Shown: positions 1 to 7,593, counted from the first letter of the stretch. The stretch is DNA of 15,441 nucleotides from UMGS1696 sp964558485 (GCA_964558485.1 CAZLED010000058.1:1-15441), one strand, 5' to 3'. Translations and numbers: made by a program. Notes: generated by a model not told the origin, from the sequence alone.

Positions 1-62
1 CTGTTTGCTAGATCCGGCGGTACTGTGCAAGATTTTTGAAAATTGATTTCCGTGCAAATCTG

Positions 63-91
63 TTGACATCTATAGGAATATTTGGTACAAT
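63..91 (+). promoter_or_regulatory. Housekeeping promoter of the phosphotransferase gene
   Basis: TTGACA (63-68) and TACAAT (86-91) are separated by exactly 17 bp, close to the vegetative sigma consensus. Transcription should start near 98, so the mRNA would begin immediately at the inverted repeat 100-161. Confidence 0.8.
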
Positions 92-99
92 GAAGACAC

Positions 100-161
100 C
101 ACCGCACAATGCACGTTGCTGGCACATCTGCTTGCATCTGTACCAGCAGAATTGTGCGGTG
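100..161 (+). promoter_or_regulatory. Structured 5' leader hairpin
   Basis: CACCGCACAAT (100-110) is the exact reverse complement of ATTGTGCGGTG (151-161). Inside it, TGCTGG (117-122) pairs with CCAGCA (143-148). The result is a two-segment hairpin at the extreme 5' end of the predicted transcript. It is not followed by a T-run, and the SD at 175-179 lies outside it, so it is neither an obvious terminator nor a simple SD blocker. It could stabilise the mRNA or bind a regulator. I recognise no known riboswitch. Confidence 0.6.
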
Positions 162-186
162 AAAAACACACCAGAGGAGAAAAGTC

Positions 187-1242
187 ATGGAGTATTCCGT
201 TTCTTTATATTATGCAGACGACAATATCCAGTGCAAAACCTTAGACCTGTGTCGGGGCGAGGACGACTACAGGCAGGTGTATATTGTGGACGACGGAAAG
301 CGAAAGTTGGTGATCAAACGGGTGTCCAATACCTTTAGTGACAAGCGACGGATCGAAGGCTGGTTCCGGCTCATGGAAGCATATCGGCAGCTGGGGATCT
401 ACTGCCCGGCGGTGGTGCCAAATCGGTTTGGCGAATACATCCATCGGGACACGGGAGACGGACGGGACTACTACACCTATGCGGAAGAATTTGCCGCGTA
501 TCCCATTGCGGAGGATGTAGGTGAGGCGCATTATACGGATGCGCTGGGGCACGAGTCCTTCATGCCGGATGTGTTGCGTTCCCTTGGCAAGGTTGCGTCT
601 GCCCGACTGGATGTGGTCGATTGGCCGTCTGCCTATTGCTTGCTGGAACCCTTTTGTGCGCCGGACACCACGGATGAGGCGACGGAGTGCGCTGAAAGGT
701 TTGCGGACTATGTGCGCAAAAATCTGCCGGCATATCTCCCACGGACGGAGGCGCTGCTCAGCCTATTCTACAAACGACAAGCCGAGGTGCGGGAGATATA
801 CCACACGCTACCCACGTCCTGTTTCCAGGCAGACCTGAATAACAGCAATATTCTCCTGGACGAAAACGACCGCTTTGCCGGACTGATCGACTTCAATCTG
901 TGCGGCAGAGAGCCGATCTTAAACTATGCTATGCGAGAAGCACTGTGGGGCGTTTCGGACAAGCGGCTGTTTGGAGAAAACGACAGTCGGCTGTATCTAT
1001 ACGACAAAGACTTGGAGGCGCTGCGGATGGAGCTGTTTCTCACAAACATGGGCTATATCAGAGAGACGTACACGTTCAGCGAAGCGGAAAAAGCGGCGTT
1101 TCCGGTACTACTACGGTACATGAACAGCTTTTGGTGGTTCCATCTGGATGAGATCGCACGTGTACACGAGGATCCCAAAATGGTGGAGGCCTTGCTGGAT
1201 GCGCTGGAGTGGGCGATGACAAGGGATGATATCCGGATCTGA
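187..1242 (+). CDS. APH-fold phosphotransferase (kinase-like) protein
   Basis: This 351-residue cytoplasmic protein probably transfers phosphate from ATP to a small molecule, but the substrate cannot be read from the sequence. Seen: a candidate ATP-binding Lys44 in LVIKR, a Brenner-type catalytic loop around Asp216 (QADLNNSNIL, residues 214-223) with Gln in place of the usual His, and a metal-binding LIDFN with Asp235. These are the hallmarks of the aminoglycoside/choline/homoserine kinase superfamily. The ATG has AGGAG (175-179) 7 nt upstream. It is a single-gene unit between the 63-91 promoter and a terminator at 1261-1287. The family includes antibiotic phosphotransferases, but also CotS-like spore proteins and metabolic kinases. 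Nothing here supports a resistance role. Confidence 0.75.
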   Translation: MEYSVSLYYADDNIQCKTLDLCRGEDDYRQVYIVDDGKRKLVIKRVSNTFSDKRRIEGWFRLMEAYRQLGIYCPAVVPNRFGEYIHRDTGDGRDYYTYAEEFAAYPIAEDVGEAHYTDALGHESFMPDVLRSLGKVASARLDVVDWPSAYCLLEPFCAPDTTDEATECAERFADYVRKNLPAYLPRTEALLSLFYKRQAEVREIYHTLPTSCFQADLNNSNILLDENDRFAGLIDFNLCGREPILNYAMREALWGVSDKRLFGENDSRLYLYDKDLEALRMELFLTNMGYIRETYTFSEAEKAAFPVLLRYMNSFWWFHLDEIARVHEDPKMVEALLDALEWAMTRDDIRI

Positions 1243-1260
1243 TCAGAGCGTGAACATGAA

Positions 1261-1287
1261 AAAACCGCAGGGGCTACCTACGGTTTT
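1261..1287. terminator. Bidirectional intrinsic terminator
   Basis: AAAACCGCAG (1261-1270) pairs with CTACGGTTTT (1278-1287) with one G-T pair and a 7-nt loop. T-runs follow in both reading directions. It lies between the convergent phosphotransferase and anti-sigma-like genes and can serve both. Confidence 0.85.
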
Positions 1288-1298
1288 TTGTATTGGAT

Positions 1299-2684
1299 CT
1301 ACTTGGTAAAATCGATAAGCCATTCGCCCGACAGGGTCAGGTACAGGGCAGCCGGGGAAACGAGGATCTCCTCTCCAAAATCTACATCGATCGAACCGTT
1401 GCGGATCTTTTTGTCACCCAGACCCACGATGTCCTTGTGATAGGCTACGATGTTGTCGTACGTGGACCCACTGGAACTGCCGGCATACCGGACCGCTGGC
1501 GTATCCGCTGCGGCATAGGCAGGCTCGATACGGACATGAGTGACGTTTTCCGTGAAGTCGTGGTGGTCTATCGTGCCGTCCATGCCGAATGCATAGGTGC
1601 GATTGCCTTCGTCATAGAAGCCGGACAGGGAGTCGATATGCAGCCGCACGCCGCCAATATCCCAAACCATGGTATCCGTTTCCACCGTTTCGCCAAAGGC
1701 CGGTACGGTCAAGGCAGTCTCCGGCAGATCGAACAGCTCCTCTACGGCTATGGGCGTGCCAAATTGCAATTCAACGTTGTCTACGGTGATGGTGGCAACG
1801 GGAGCGGACAGCCGTTTGTCCATGGTCAGGACGTTTTCCCGCTTGTAGGACAGCATATCCGGCTCGTCGGTGTGGGTGCTTACCGTGTGGCTGCTTTGGC
1901 TGTGGGTCACATAGGTATTGCCTTCCACATCGGTGACGGTCACATTGCCCACGATGCTGGCAGAGATGGCGTTGGCATGGGACTGCCAGAACGCCATGTT
2001 TTCGCTTTCCGGCTCTAAGATCACGTCAAACACCAGCTTATCCGAGCCTTCCGACATGGGGAAGCAGATCAGCGTGATGCCGTTGTCCGTGGGGTAGCTG
2101 TAGTCGGCAAAGGGAGAATTGGTCAGAGATGCCAGCTCCACGGTGTAGGTCGTGCCTTCGATGCGCAGGGTGTACGTGCCGGGGGTCGCATGGTCGATCA
2201 CACCGGCATACCGGGTCACGTTGTCACTGCCGCCACTGGAAAAGGGAATGGTGGCCGTGTTCCCATCGGGATCGGTCAGGGTCAGCGGCGATACGGGATT
2301 CTCGCCACGGTTGGTATAGGTGGGCCGATTGGTGATCACGTGAACCGACCACGTACCGTCCTTCTGCGGCACAAGGGACATGGCTTCCACATAGTAGCCG
2401 TTTTCCTTTACTGCTTCGACAAGTGTATAGGTGTTTTCCAGCTCCCCGGAAACGATACCGGCGCCCGGCACATAGGCCAGGTACGAGAACACCCGATAGC
2501 CCATCGACATGAGCATACACGCCGCACAGACCAAAGCGGCACAGGCCAGCACACGCCGTGGCGTTCGTCTGGTGGCAGGCGTTTTTTGTTTGCCTTCCTG
2601 CATCCTAGCAAGGGTTGTTTCGTTCAGTGCTTCGGACGGAGTCAGAGTGAGATCGTCCATGGGGGTGAGCAGATCGTGTTTCAT
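1299..2684 (-). CDS. One-pass membrane protein, DUF4179-like putative anti-sigma factor
   Basis: This 461-residue protein probably restrains the sigma factor encoded just upstream. Seen: a short polar N-terminus (about 1-44) with basic residues before one membrane helix (about 45-63), then a long beta-rich extracytoplasmic region with many Thr/Asp/Gly motifs and no catalytic signature. This layout, paired with an ECF sigma gene, matches DUF4179-type proteins of Clostridia and Bacilli. The cytoplasmic part lacks the His/Cys zinc motif of ZAS anti-sigma domains, so any sigma-binding surface is different or minimal. The ATG overlaps the sigma stop codon in an ATGA arrangement, and its GGAGG lies within the last codons of the sigma gene, which indicates translational coupling and linked stoichiometry. 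The signal it senses is unknown. Confidence 0.7.
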   Translation of the reverse strand: MKHDLLTPMDDLTLTPSEALNETTLARMQEGKQKTPATRRTPRRVLACAALVCAACMLMSMGYRVFSYLAYVPGAGIVSGELENTYTLVEAVKENGYYVEAMSLVPQKDGTWSVHVITNRPTYTNRGENPVSPLTLTDPDGNTATIPFSSGGSDNVTRYAGVIDHATPGTYTLRIEGTTYTVELASLTNSPFADYSYPTDNGITLICFPMSEGSDKLVFDVILEPESENMAFWQSHANAISASIVGNVTVTDVEGNTYVTHSQSSHTVSTHTDEPDMLSYKRENVLTMDKRLSAPVATITVDNVELQFGTPIAVEELFDLPETALTVPAFGETVETDTMVWDIGGVRLHIDSLSGFYDEGNRTYAFGMDGTIDHHDFTENVTHVRIEPAYAAADTPAVRYAGSSSGSTYDNIVAYHKDIVGLGDKKIRNGSIDVDFGEEILVSPAALYLTLSGEWLIDFTK

Positions 2685-3187
2685 AGAATTTCCTCCTTCT
2701 TTCGGGCATAATCCGGCCGGTTATAGTCCAGCTCCAATGCAGCGGCAAGGGCACGTCGGGCACGGGTCAGGCGCATACGCAGTGCCCCTTCGGTCATGTC
2801 CATGGCACGGGCCGTCTCCCGGATGGAAAAGCCACATACGCCGTGGAGATACAGTGGCGTGCGGTATTTCTCCGGCAAAGAGAGCAGGGCATCCATGACC
2901 TCGGTGGTGTCGTCGGTGGGACAGGGCGTGGTCTCCGGGATTTCTTCCAGCGGATACCGCTTGCGACTGCGATACAGATCGGTACAGCGGTGGATGGCAC
3001 AGCGGAGAAACCACGCCTTTTCGTGTTCGCTTTCCGCCTCGACCTTGGGGGGATGCTCCATCCAATAGAGAAACACGTTCTGGTATGCGTCGTCCACCAG
3101 CGTAGGATCCACAGGGGCCAGCCGGACGTAGCACACCCGATAGACCAGCGTACCGTATTGCGCCAGCACCCGTTCGGCTTCGGTCAT
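2681..3187 (-). CDS. ECF-type RNA polymerase sigma factor
   Basis: This sigma-70 family protein has 168 residues, normal for group IV (ECF) sigmas, and directs RNA polymerase to a small regulon. Seen: a region 2 segment around VDDAYQNVFLYW and EKAWFLRCAIHRCTDLYRSR (core binding and -10 recognition) and a region 4 helix-turn-helix around LPEKYRTPLYLHG, FSIRETARAM and GALRMRLTRARRAL (-35 recognition). A GTG at 3194-3196 would add three residues, but it overlaps the AAGGAGG SD (3196-3202). The ATG at 3185-3187 lies 8 nt beyond that SD, so I take it as the start. It overlaps the downstream membrane protein gene by 4 nt. The promoter at 3229-3257 is of housekeeping type, so I see no clear ECF autoregulatory promoter. 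Confidence 0.88.
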   Translation of the reverse strand: MTEAERVLAQYGTLVYRVCYVRLAPVDPTLVDDAYQNVFLYWMEHPPKVEAESEHEKAWFLRCAIHRCTDLYRSRKRYPLEEIPETTPCPTDDTTEVMDALLSLPEKYRTPLYLHGVCGFSIRETARAMDMTEGALRMRLTRARRALAAALELDYNRPDYARKKEEIL

Positions 3188-3228
3188 ACGTTCCACCTCC
3201 TTCTTTCTTTATTTATCACGTGACATAC

Positions 3229-3257
3229 AGAATACGCACGGGATCGTGGTTTTGCAA
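3229..3257 (-). promoter_or_regulatory. Promoter of the sigma/anti-sigma operon
   Basis: Read on the minus strand, TTGCAA (3257-3252), a 17-bp spacer and TATTCT (3234-3229) precede the sigma gene by about 40 bp. This fits the housekeeping consensus. Confidence 0.6.
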
Positions 3258-3276
3258 CAGAGGAAAAAGAAAAAAG

Positions 3277-3323
3277 TGAAAAAAATCCCCACACCACCGC
3301 AGGCACATTCCCGTGTGGCGTGG
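3277..3323 (-). terminator. Terminator of the glycyl radical enzyme operon
   Basis: On the minus strand CCACGCCAC (3323-3315) pairs with GTGGTGTGG (3297-3289), including one G-T pair, and is followed by a run of seven T (3285-3279). It lies 15 bp after the activase stop codon. Confidence 0.85.
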
Positions 3324-3337
3324 AGATATAGGGTAAG

Positions 3338-4138
3338 TCAACCTGGATCTGTGTTACCTTGCGTTTGCGTCAGCCCATCCATCCCATAGGTCATACCAAA
3401 GTTTTTGTACTTCGCCCCAGCCAGCGCATTGTAGGGCAGCGTTTCCCAGGGCGTGTCCCCCACCAGCGCACGGATGGCGGTACGGTTTTCGTCCGTGTCC
3501 GTGATGCCGGGGATCAGGGGCGTGCGCAGGATACAGGGCTTGCCGCTCTCCTGCAGGGTGTGCAGATTGGCAAGGATATAGCGGTTGTCCACCCCGGTGT
3601 ATCGCTTGTGGGCCACAGGATCGGCTAACTTTACGTCCATGATCACGTAGTCCATGGCGTCGATGGTTTTGCGGAATACCTCCGGTGTGGCGTGACCGCT
3701 GGTCTCTATGGCAACGTGGATGCCCATGTGCCGAAGCCGGTTGGCACAGTCCACCACCGCTTGCCATTGGAGCAGGGGTTCCCCGCCGGAAAAGGTCACG
3801 CCACCACCGGATGCTGTGAAGATATCTTTATCCTTGGCAAGCGAACGTGCCAGTTCTGCCGTGTCCACCGCTTTGCCGGCCACTGAGATGCACCCGGCCG
3901 GGCAGATGTGCAGACAACGGCCGTAGGGCTGACAGTCCGGATGACTGCATGGGATTCTACATTTGCCGCAGTGGACACAGGCATTCTCCTTCACGCAAAG
4001 CTGGGGTGTGGGCGACAGGCCTTCCGGGTTGTGGCACCACAGGCACCGGAGCGGACAGCCCTTGCAGAATACCGTGGTGCGAATACCCGGCCCATCGTGG
4101 AGCGCAAAGCCCTTTTGATCGAATATGGTGAGAGTCAT
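3338..4138 (-). CDS. Radical SAM glycyl-radical-enzyme activating protein
   Basis: This 266-residue activase uses S-adenosylmethionine and a [4Fe-4S] cluster to abstract a hydrogen from the glycine of its partner enzyme. Seen: the N-terminal DGPGIRTTVF leader typical of PflA-like activases, the cluster motif CX3CX2C at Cys28, Cys32 and Cys35, and a Cys-rich ferredoxin-like insert (Cys54, 57, 60, 64, then 69, 75, 79, 83) that probably binds extra Fe-S clusters, as in non-PFL activases. GGGVTFSGGEPLLQ follows and matches the SAM-binding GGE region. The start lies 2 nt after the stop of the glycyl radical enzyme gene, so the pair is cotranscribed and the enzyme is its obvious target. The insert places it with activases of dehydratase/decarboxylase-type enzymes rather than with plain PflA. 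Confidence 0.92.
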   Translation of the reverse strand: MTLTIFDQKGFALHDGPGIRTTVFCKGCPLRCLWCHNPEGLSPTPQLCVKENACVHCGKCRIPCSHPDCQPYGRCLHICPAGCISVAGKAVDTAELARSLAKDKDIFTASGGGVTFSGGEPLLQWQAVVDCANRLRHMGIHVAIETSGHATPEVFRKTIDAMDYVIMDVKLADPVAHKRYTGVDNRYILANLHTLQESGKPCILRTPLIPGITDTDENRTAIRALVGDTPWETLPYNALAGAKYKNFGMTYGMDGLTQTQGNTDPG

Positions 4139-4140
4139 CG

Positions 4141-6135
4141 TTACAGCACATATTCCTGTCGGCGGATCACGTGGTCCTGGAATTCCTTGTCCAGCTCACA
4201 GAAGTAGGCGCTCCAACCCCAGATCCGCACGATGAGCTGCCGATAGTTTTCCGGGTGTGCCTGTGCGTCCAGCAGCCGTTCCCGGTTCACCGCATTGAGC
4301 TGCAGCTGGTGACCGCCGGACTGGATGAAGTACCGCACCAGCGTGGCGATCTTGGTGATGGCGTCTTCCCCTTCGAACATCTTGTCGTGGAATTCTAAGG
4401 TCAGCGGACCGCCGTTGATCACCTTGCCCAGGTTTGGCTTCGTCATGGAGCGCACTACGTCTACCGGGTTCTGGATCGAGGCAAAGATGCTGACGGAATA
4501 GTTGGCGGCAAAGGGCTCGTCCTTCCGTCTGCCATCGGGAGACGCCGGAAGCGCCGCTGCGTGCCACAGGTAGAACATGGCAGAACCGGTACCGGCACGC
4601 CAGATCCCACCACGGCAATTTTTCCGTCCGGCAAGAGAGCTGGAGAACGCTTCCGTCAGGTATACCAGATGGTCGTCTGCGCAGTCGTCTCTGCCGCACT
4701 TGGGCGCTTCATACCGCAGGGCAGCACACATTTCGTCTTCCCCGGCAAAATCCCGGTCGATGGCTTCGATCACACGGGACAGGGACCAGCGCTTTTCCGT
4801 GAAGACATATTTTTCCAATGCTGCCATGGAGTCTGCGGCACAGGAAATGCCCGTCCCATGCATCCCGAAATTGTTGTACTTGGCACCGTCTGCAATGTTC
4901 TTGCCACCGTACAGCAGGTTCATAAAGGGAGACGGCACGAACCACACGTTCTGCACCTTGTCCATAATGGCACCGGTTTCCCGGCGAATTTCTCTTGCCA
5001 CAGCGATCTTCATGTCCTGGACCGTGGCGTCATCGGACAGGGTGCGGATGGCACGGTCTACGCACAGGGGATAGGACAGGGCACCAATGTTGGCGATCTC
5101 CATGCCCACACCGGGAATGATGAACTCCCAGCAGGCCGCCACGGTGTAGTCCGCTGCATCGGCCGGATCATAGCCTAACTTCACCAGCGCCGGGATCACC
5201 ACGTCGTCGTTGGAATATTGGGGGAAGCCCAGCCCCACCTTGGTCAGCTCCGTGCCTTTTTCGTACACGGACAGGGGCGTGTCCTTGTTCACACGGAGGT
5301 TGATCTTCGGGTCGATCAGCTTCAGCTCACCACTGACTTCCAGGCACATCTCCGTCAGCTCGTTCCACAGTTCTCCGGAACCGTCCGGCAACCGACCACC
5401 CAACATCATGCTTTGTCCGTTGTCGCCCTGCTGGATCCCGGTGTACATATCGCTGTCTATATTAAAGGATAGGAAAAAGTCTTCCAGCAGTGCCCGTGCT
5501 TCGTCCAGCGTCAGAATACCGGCATCCAGGTCGTGCCGGAGATAGGGCATCATGTTTTTGTCAAACCGACCCACCGTGTTGTGGTAGTCTCCTTCCATCC
5601 ACAGTCCATAGTGGATGATGCGGAAGAACTGCAGGGCTTCCCGGAAGGTCTCGGCTGGGTATTCCGGCACTTTTGCCAGCACCGCTGCTACGTCTTCCCG
5701 ACCGGTGCGCATGGCCTCTTGCCGATAGCTTTCGCACAGGGCAGAGAGCGCATCCAGGTCTGCTACGGACAGAGGATCGGCACCCACACGAGCCGCTTTG
5801 AAACCGGTGCGGATCAGGGAAAGGTGGTCGGGGCAGATGTTGGAGATGTAGCCGGATTCGTGGATGAAGTGCTCCTTTTTGATCTCGTCCCATTCCGCAG
5901 GTGTCAGCACGTCCGGCCCGTTGGGCAGGGTACGCATGAGCACGATCTTTTGTCCCGGCAGGATGTGGGGATCTTTGGCTTCCTCGGCGGCCATTTCGCA
6001 AAACCGTGCCGACATCCGTTCTGCAGGGGTCAGTCCGGCATCGTGGTATTCTGCAGCACGAGAGGGCAGTGCCGGTTTGCGGAAGGCGTGGTGGGCATGG
6101 GAGGTGATATAGGTATATAAAGCTTCGTTTGTCAT
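4141..6135 (-). CDS. Glycyl radical enzyme (PFL-like family), substrate unknown
   Basis: This 664-residue oxygen-sensitive enzyme uses a backbone glycyl radical to make a thiyl radical on a catalytic Cys. Seen: the Cys-X-Glu site in AACWEFIIPG (Cys335, Glu337), the conserved SPDGRRKDEPFAANYS segment (about 532-547), and the C-terminal radical loop RIWGWSAYF with Gly640, followed by FQDHVIRRQEY. The Cys-Trp-Glu triad excludes true pyruvate formate-lyase (Cys-Cys) and resembles the Cys-X-Glu of dehydratases, lyases and decarboxylases, but the WGW loop differs from the usual (A/S)GY. The protein is shorter than most family members (roughly 750-850). The reading frame stays open upstream, but AAGGAG ends 7 nt before the ATG at 6135, which sets the start. 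No transporter, microcompartment or pathway gene is adjacent, so the substrate cannot be assigned. Confidence 0.9.
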   Translation of the reverse strand: MTNEALYTYITSHAHHAFRKPALPSRAAEYHDAGLTPAERMSARFCEMAAEEAKDPHILPGQKIVLMRTLPNGPDVLTPAEWDEIKKEHFIHESGYISNICPDHLSLIRTGFKAARVGADPLSVADLDALSALCESYRQEAMRTGREDVAAVLAKVPEYPAETFREALQFFRIIHYGLWMEGDYHNTVGRFDKNMMPYLRHDLDAGILTLDEARALLEDFFLSFNIDSDMYTGIQQGDNGQSMMLGGRLPDGSGELWNELTEMCLEVSGELKLIDPKINLRVNKDTPLSVYEKGTELTKVGLGFPQYSNDDVVIPALVKLGYDPADAADYTVAACWEFIIPGVGMEIANIGALSYPLCVDRAIRTLSDDATVQDMKIAVAREIRRETGAIMDKVQNVWFVPSPFMNLLYGGKNIADGAKYNNFGMHGTGISCAADSMAALEKYVFTEKRWSLSRVIEAIDRDFAGEDEMCAALRYEAPKCGRDDCADDHLVYLTEAFSSSLAGRKNCRGGIWRAGTGSAMFYLWHAAALPASPDGRRKDEPFAANYSVSIFASIQNPVDVVRSMTKPNLGKVINGGPLTLEFHDKMFEGEDAITKIATLVRYFIQSGGHQLQLNAVNRERLLDAQAHPENYRQLIVRIWGWSAYFCELDKEFQDHVIRRQEYVL

Positions 6136-6175
6136 AGCAGTCTCCTTATATAGATACAGTAGATCCATTGCGGTT

Positions 6176-6224
6176 ATTATACCATATCTGTATGGAGAAT
6201 GCCATAACTTTTTGTGAAAAAGTT
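6176..6224 (-). promoter_or_regulatory. Extended -10 promoter with upstream palindrome, glycyl radical operon
   Basis: On the minus strand TGGTATAAT (6184-6176) is an extended -10 element, and no good -35 is present. AACTTTTT (6206-6213) and AAAAAGTT (6217-6224) form a perfect palindrome with a 3-bp centre, located about 46 bp before the expected start. That position suits an activator site, or the palindrome could be a weak RNA hairpin after spoVAC. The promoter call is good; the operator role is an inference. Confidence 0.55.
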
Positions 6225-6244
6225 TGCGAAAAATCATCCACTTC

Positions 6245-6694
6245 TTACTTTGCAAAATAATACACCAGTCCGTAGACCACCCCGGCGGAAAGACCGTAGC
6301 CGATGACGGGACCGGCGATCTGGAACAGCTTGGCACCAACGCCCAGAATGAAGCCTTCGCTCCGGGCATCGATGGCACTGGACGAGACCGCATTGGCAAA
6401 GCCCGTGATGGGGACCAGCGTACCGGCACCGGTGACCTTGGCGATCCGGTCGAAAATTCCCAGCGCCGTACAAAGCACCGCAAGCCCGATCAGACATACG
6501 GACGTGGCCGTGCCGGACAGGTCATCGGATAGCCCCAGTGCAGTAAACAGGTTTTGCAGCAGCTGTGCACATACACAGAGCAGCCCACCGGAGAGATAGG
6601 CGGCACACAGGTCCCGGAGCAGCGGCGATTTTCGGGCACGTGCCTCGGCATAGCTTCGATAGGTCTTGGCGTCGATCTGCATGGTTTTTGTCAT
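6245..6694 (-). CDS. spoVAC: Stage V sporulation protein AC
   Basis: SpoVAC is an inner forespore membrane protein of the SpoVA channel that moves Ca-dipicolinate into the spore and releases it at germination; in Bacillus it has been reported to behave as a mechanosensitive channel. Seen: 149 residues (the usual size), a basic N-terminus, and several hydrophobic helices (about 28-50, 61-82 and two near the C-terminus). The signature GAGTLVPITGFANAV, followed by SEGFILGVGAKLFQIAGPVI, is characteristic of the family. The first ATG (6694) almost touches an AAAGG, whereas the ATG at 6682 is about 10 nt from the same SD, so the protein may be 145 residues. The gene stands alone: spoVAD and spoVAE, its usual partners, do not follow. 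A sigma-G-like promoter precedes it. Confidence 0.9.
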   Translation of the reverse strand: MTKTMQIDAKTYRSYAEARARKSPLLRDLCAAYLSGGLLCVCAQLLQNLFTALGLSDDLSGTATSVCLIGLAVLCTALGIFDRIAKVTGAGTLVPITGFANAVSSSAIDARSEGFILGVGAKLFQIAGPVIGYGLSAGVVYGLVYYFAK

Positions 6695-6721
6695 CCTTTC
6701 ATTGCGGTATTCCGCTGAGAA

Positions 6722-6751
6722 TAGTATGCACCATGTTCGGTATGGCTATAC
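6722..6751 (-). promoter_or_regulatory. Putative forespore (sigma-G/F type) promoter of spoVAC
   Basis: On the minus strand GTATA (6751-6747), an 18-bp spacer and CATACTA (6728-6722) match the Bacillus sigma-G pattern (GHATR, 17-18 bp, CATNHTA) at every defined position. It ends 27 bp before the first ATG. No housekeeping promoter is apparent there. Confidence 0.6.
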
Positions 6752-7177
6752 CATTGTGGGGAACTGCAAAGAGAACGTACAGCAGTGGCGGATGATGTCA
6801 GCCGAAAGCGATGTGAATACCAAATTTATGTGGTAACTCCCATACATTCGTTTTGCCAAATTCATATTGTATCAGACCACCACACGTCAGCCACTACTCC
6901 AACCGTTCTGCGTGCAGCATAACGAACGGCATAGATCAACGTGGCACCCACCAGAACCCATACGTCCTGCACCCCGTAACCCTGCGGTTAGCCTGATCAA
7001 AAAGTGGTAGTTTCAACCGTACAAGATTTACTGCCGAATGCTCTGCTTCCAGAGAAACCGGCTATTAGGCGCAAGCTTTGCTTTTCGAGGCGATTAATAG
7101 GGATGGTGGGAGTCCCCAGAGGGTAGGAAGGGGAATAAACTGCCGAGGAAGTTTAATCTTCCCCTTCCTACCCTTTG
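6752..7177. other. Gene-free stretch with degraded sequence and a strong hairpin
   Basis: I see no convincing gene here. A minus-strand open stretch ending at 6862 encodes about 40 residues that look like a membrane segment (VLVGATLIYAV) but has no start signals; it may be a gene remnant. At 7121-7134 GGGTAGGAAGGGGA is exactly complementary to 7160-7173, giving a 14-bp hairpin with a partly paired 25-nt loop just before the tandem repeats. It has no T-run on either strand. Confidence 0.5.
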
Positions 7178-7492
7178 GGCGCCGCCTGCGTAAGGCATCT
7201 TCCCGAAATTTTCGGGAAACAAAAATTGGTGCGCACCGTACGCCAGTTGATAGCCATTTGGTAAGTGGCGGAACGGTCAAGACCGTTCCCTACGGTAGAA
7301 AGTGGGGCGCCGCCTGCGTAAGGCATCTTCCCGAAATTTTCGGGAAACAAAAATTGGTGCGCACCGTACGCCAGTTGATAGCCATTTGGTAAGTGGCGGA
7401 ACGGTCAAGACCGTTCCCTACGGTAGAAAGTGGGGCGCTGCCTGCGTAAGGCATCTTCCCGAAATCTTCGGGAAACAAAAATTGGTGCGCAC
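7178..7492. repeat. Tandem 128-bp repeat, two full copies and one truncated copy
   Basis: Copies begin at 7178, 7306 and 7434, exactly 128 bp apart. The first two are essentially identical; the third keeps about 58 bp, with a few changes, then diverges. Each full unit holds three inverted repeats: TTCCCGAAA/TTTCGGGAA (7200-7218 in copy 1), the palindrome GGTGCGCACC (7228-7237), and GGAACGGTC/GACCGTTCC (7270-7289). Open frames exist through it on both strands, but they only reflect the repeat and have no ribosome sites. It looks like a REP/MITE-like intergenic element that amplified in place. Confidence 0.9.
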
Positions 7493-7564
7493 CCAACGCA
7501 GTTGGAAAAACCACACGTGGGAACGAAAAAGGATTTGTTCATCATATTCACATCAAATTTTCAT

Positions 7565-7593
7565 TTGACTTTTGCGCTCTGTTGGTGTATAAT
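7565..7593 (+). promoter_or_regulatory. Promoter of the zinc-ribbon Cys-rich gene
   Basis: TTGACT (7565-7570), a 17-bp spacer and TATAAT (7588-7593) form a near-consensus vegetative promoter 54 bp before the ATG, just past the repeat array. Confidence 0.85.

Noticed and set aside
187..1242. Aminoglycoside resistance gene
   Set aside because: Only the general APH-fold motifs are present, the catalytic His is Gln, and there is no mobile or resistance context.
6136..6483. Longer glycyl radical enzyme starting near 6483, as the open frame allows
   Set aside because: The extension overlaps spoVAC in another frame, lacks family similarity and has no SD; AAGGAG just before the ATG at 6135 and a promoter at 6176-6184 fix the start.
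6862..6990. Small membrane protein gene on the minus strand
   Set aside because: About 40 codons with hydrophobic character but no start codon with SD and no promoter; at most a gene remnant.
7178..7492. CRISPR array
   Set aside because: The 128-bp units are contiguous and near-identical with no variable spacers, and no cas gene is in the window.
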